A DNA stretch of 49,988 nt from Massilibacteroides sp. (lineage in GTDB: Bacteria; Bacteroidota; Bacteroidia; Bacteroidales; Tannerellaceae). The stretch is taken from NCBI RefSeq assembly GCF_028705895.1, contig NZ_JAQWCQ010000024.1, forward strand, positions 1 to 49,988. Reading direction: 5' to 3'. The position numbers and the translations under genes were made by a program. A model generated the notes under the pieces. It was not told the origin of the DNA. It made no database searches and saw only the letters and a list, made by a program, of their open reading frames with translations. The first letter of the stretch is position 1. The number at the start of each line of letters is the position of its first letter. Shown here in pieces: positions 47,967 through 49,988 of the stretch.

Positions 47967-49523
47967 ATGAAAAATCTAAGAAATATAGTTAGTATAGTAG
48001 CAGTATCTTTCTCTCTATTAACTGCTTGCTCTGATGATTATCTGGATACAATGCCGACATCATCAACGTCAACAGAAACAATTTTTAAAGATACTGACGC
48101 AGCTAAAATGGCCATTAATGGAATGGCGAGACTAATGGTTAGTCAATATGGTGGATTTGGACAAGTCTTTTGCGGAGAGGGCACAATTAAATTCTTATTT
48201 GGAGAATATTTAGGAGAAAACTTCTCTCGCCCTGCCTTAGCGTCAGGTTGGTACACAGTCATGAATGGAACGATGTTGGACAACAATACATCGTCTTATA
48301 ACAGATACCCTTGGTTCTATTATTATATGATAATAGGTAATGCAAATACATTCATTGCTAACATTGACAAAGCAGAAGGAAGTGAAGCCGATCGTAAATT
48401 CTTGAAAGCACAGGCTTTGAGCTACCGCGCGTATTGTTATACCCAACTTGTACAGTTTTATTGTCATCGTTGGGTAGATAGTAATGGAGGATCATCCGTT
48501 ACAAATTTGCAGGATGGGCTTATCCTTCGTACGGAAGAAAATATGGAGCAGAAGGATATAGCATTAGTTTCTTCGGGTGAGATTTACAAACAGATTTATT
48601 CTGATTTAGACCAAGCTATATCTCTTTTCTCAGAAAGTGGTCTCACCAGAGATAACGTTTGGGAAATTGACTCAAATGTTGCTTATGCAATCTATGCACG
48701 TGCGGCAATTACTAAACAAGATTATCCTACAGCAGCAAGTATGGCAGCTAAAGCTCGAGAAGGCTATAAACTTATGAGTAATGACGAATACACATCAGGA
48801 TTTAGCAGTGAAAACAGCGAATGGATTTGGGGTAGCTATGGAGGAGACGATCAAACTCTTTATTATTATGGATTCCATTCTTACATGGCTTATGATGCAA
48901 ACACGTCTATCATACGCTCTTATCCTGTTTGTATAAGTAAAACATTATATGACAAAATACCTGCGACAGATATTAGAAAAGAGATGTTCCTTGATCCTGG
49001 AGATGATCAATTTAACAAATTGAATGGAGTTGTTTCATCTGATTTAGCAACGGTAGTAAAAAAACAGCATTCAACAATGCTTGCTTCACATCAAGTTGCA
49101 GCTTATATGAGTTTTAAATTTAGTATTGGTGGATCAATTGGTGTTGGTTATATTCCACATTTCCGTTCTTCTGAAATGTATCTGATTGAAGCAGAAGCTA
49201 AATATTTCTCTAAAGATGAAGATGGAGCAAGAACTTTATTAAACGGACTTATTCGTGATAGTAAGAGAGATGAAGCCTACAATGCAACAGCAACAGGGGA
49301 AAATTTGCTAAAAGAAATCAAATTTTATCGTGCGGTTGAACTTTGGGGTGAAGGTTTTGACTGGTTAGATAAGAAACGTTATAATGATCCGATCACTCGT
49401 TTATCGTATGCAGATGGGGGTAGCTTTGGTAGTGCTGCAGCCGTTGATCGTCCTATTGATTACAAGAATGGATGGACATATGTTACTCCACTGATTGAAA
49501 GTGAAAATAACGATGAATTATAA
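47967..49523 (+). CDS. RagB/SusD-type nutrient uptake lipoprotein
   Basis: The 518-residue protein has a lipobox LTAC with Cys21, then SDDYLDTMPTSSTSTETIFKD, the classic RagB/SusD opening. SYRAYCYTQLVQFYCHRWVD is the TPR-like helical core. The C-terminal region has FRSSEMYLIEAEAKYFS and FYRAVELWGEGFDWLDKKRYNDP, conserved SusD C-terminal motifs. It is full-length and caps the upstream SusC. The terminator at 49558 closes this unit. Confidence 0.93.
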   Translation: MKNLRNIVSIVAVSFSLLTACSDDYLDTMPTSSTSTETIFKDTDAAKMAINGMARLMVSQYGGFGQVFCGEGTIKFLFGEYLGENFSRPALASGWYTVMNGTMLDNNTSSYNRYPWFYYYMIIGNANTFIANIDKAEGSEADRKFLKAQALSYRAYCYTQLVQFYCHRWVDSNGGSSVTNLQDGLILRTEENMEQKDIALVSSGEIYKQIYSDLDQAISLFSESGLTRDNVWEIDSNVAYAIYARAAITKQDYPTAASMAAKAREGYKLMSNDEYTSGFSSENSEWIWGSYGGDDQTLYYYGFHSYMAYDANTSIIRSYPVCISKTLYDKIPATDIRKEMFLDPGDDQFNKLNGVVSSDLATVVKKQHSTMLASHQVAAYMSFKFSIGGSIGVGYIPHFRSSEMYLIEAEAKYFSKDEDGARTLLNGLIRDSKRDEAYNATATGENLLKEIKFYRAVELWGEGFDWLDKKRYNDPITRLSYADGGSFGSAAAVDRPIDYKNGWTYVTPLIESENNDEL

Positions 49524-49557
49524 TCATCATTGCAAGTAGATTTATAACATAACTCAG

Positions 49558-49598
49558 AAACTCCGCAGTTCTTTAAAATGAACTGCGGAGTTTTATTT
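49558..49598 (+). terminator. Rho-independent terminator after the third susD
   Basis: AAACTCCGCAGTTC (49558-49571) pairs perfectly with GAACTGCGGAGTTT (49580-49593) across an 8-base loop and is followed by T-rich sequence. This is one of the strongest terminators in the window. Confidence 0.92.
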
Positions 49599-49697
49599 TA
49601 TCCGTACGATGAAAAAAAGAGGGATCAGGCAAAATATCCGGTTGTTATGGTAATAATCCATCGTGATACGTCTATACTGCAAACTGGCATTTTAGAG

Positions 49698-49984
49698 ACC
49701 AATGTCGTCAACTCAAACTTCTTACTCCACTTTGTCTTACGATTCATCGAATAATTCCGGCTGAAAGCCGAGTATATATCAGCCCAACACAACGTGTTGG
49801 GTAATAGGACACCCTTCCTTTGCGGCCTGAAAGGACAGTATAAACCTACCCTAACATCTGTTATGTTGCCCCTTCAGGGCGCGAGACTCGTTCTACATCC
49901 TTCCCAACTCGTTGCGTTGAGCTATAATATAGCAGGCTTTCAGCCTTAAAACCAAACTGTATAGCTTAAGTTGATGACATTGGT
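49698..49984. repeat. Palindrome-rich MITE-like element with terminal inverted repeats
   Basis: ACCAATGTCGTCAACT (49698-49713) and AGTTGATGACATTGGT (49969-49984) are inverted copies matching at 15 of 16 positions. Inside are several short hairpins: CGGCTGAAAGCCG (49758-49770), CCCAACAC/GTGTTGGG (49783-49801), CCTTT/AAAGG (49817-49834), GCCC/GGGC (49868-49880) and GGCTTTCAGCC (49935-49945). The first and last hairpin sequences are also complementary to each other. No coding frame is seen. Clusters of such palindromes are known as dispersed intergenic repeats in Bacteroidales. A non-autonomous element is likely, but no transposase is present and no target duplication can be judged at the window edge. 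Confidence 0.65.
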
Positions 49985-49988
49985 TTAG

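Overview
The window looks like a chromosomal segment of a Bacteroidales bacterium, probably of the Parabacteroides/Tannerella/Dysgonomonas side of the order. The evidence is a fused lpxC/fabZ gene, SusC/SusD outer-membrane pairs, a long SecA with an extra insertion, flotillin-like FloA, a DUF4105 (Lnb-type) protein, and repeated -7 boxes of the Bacteroidetes form TAnnTTTG, often followed by CA. No tRNA, rRNA, CRISPR array, integrase or intact transposase was seen.

Layout. 1-477 is AT-rich and non-coding, with an unusual three-armed inverted repeat. 478-2784 is an AT-rich outer-membrane beta-barrel receptor unlike its neighbours in composition. 2890-7490 is a tight operon: purM, prfA, an outer-membrane protein, a lipoprotein and pyrF. 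7596-10836 is the lipid A block lpxD, lpxC/fabZ, lpxA, closed by a strong terminator. 10964-16788 holds a pRiA4b ORF-3-like gene overlapping miaA, a TPR/propeller protein, an NfeD-like protein with floA, a nucleoside phosphorylase and mscL. 16883-23009 holds an Lnb-type lipoprotein N-acyltransferase candidate, an alkaline-phosphatase-fold protein that has lost nearly all its metal ligands, and secA. 28331-23204 is a minus-strand operon: a Sua5-family gene, a polyprenyl glycosylphosphotransferase, a CLC channel with CBS domains, fmt and a DUF454 protein. recJ and recQ follow on the plus strand, converging on a ThuA-like secreted protein, and then engB.

From about 34 kb the window becomes accessory. 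Three tandem susC/susD units lie in the same orientation. The first is decayed: susC carries two lesions, susD carries a nonsense codon and two frameshifts, and the susD remnant is joined to the C-terminal part of an M16 peptidase gene. The other two pairs are intact. The three susC 5' ends share blocks of exact identity, leader sequence and, for two of them, promoter sequence, which suggests duplication plus recombination or gene conversion. The window ends in a palindrome-rich element bounded by 16-bp inverted repeats that resembles a MITE.

Together the housekeeping half covers nucleotide synthesis, translation termination and initiation, tRNA modification, lipid A synthesis, lipoprotein maturation, protein export and DNA repair. 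The accessory end is devoted to TonB-dependent nutrient import. No sigma/anti-sigma pair, hybrid two-component regulator or glycoside hydrolase is present, so the SusCD substrates cannot be assigned. The most notable items are the dead phosphatase-fold protein between the Lnb candidate and secA, the decayed SusCD/M16 chimera with mosaic susC 5' ends, the paired TTTTGAGGTAGGT intergenic repeats, and the terminal palindromic element.
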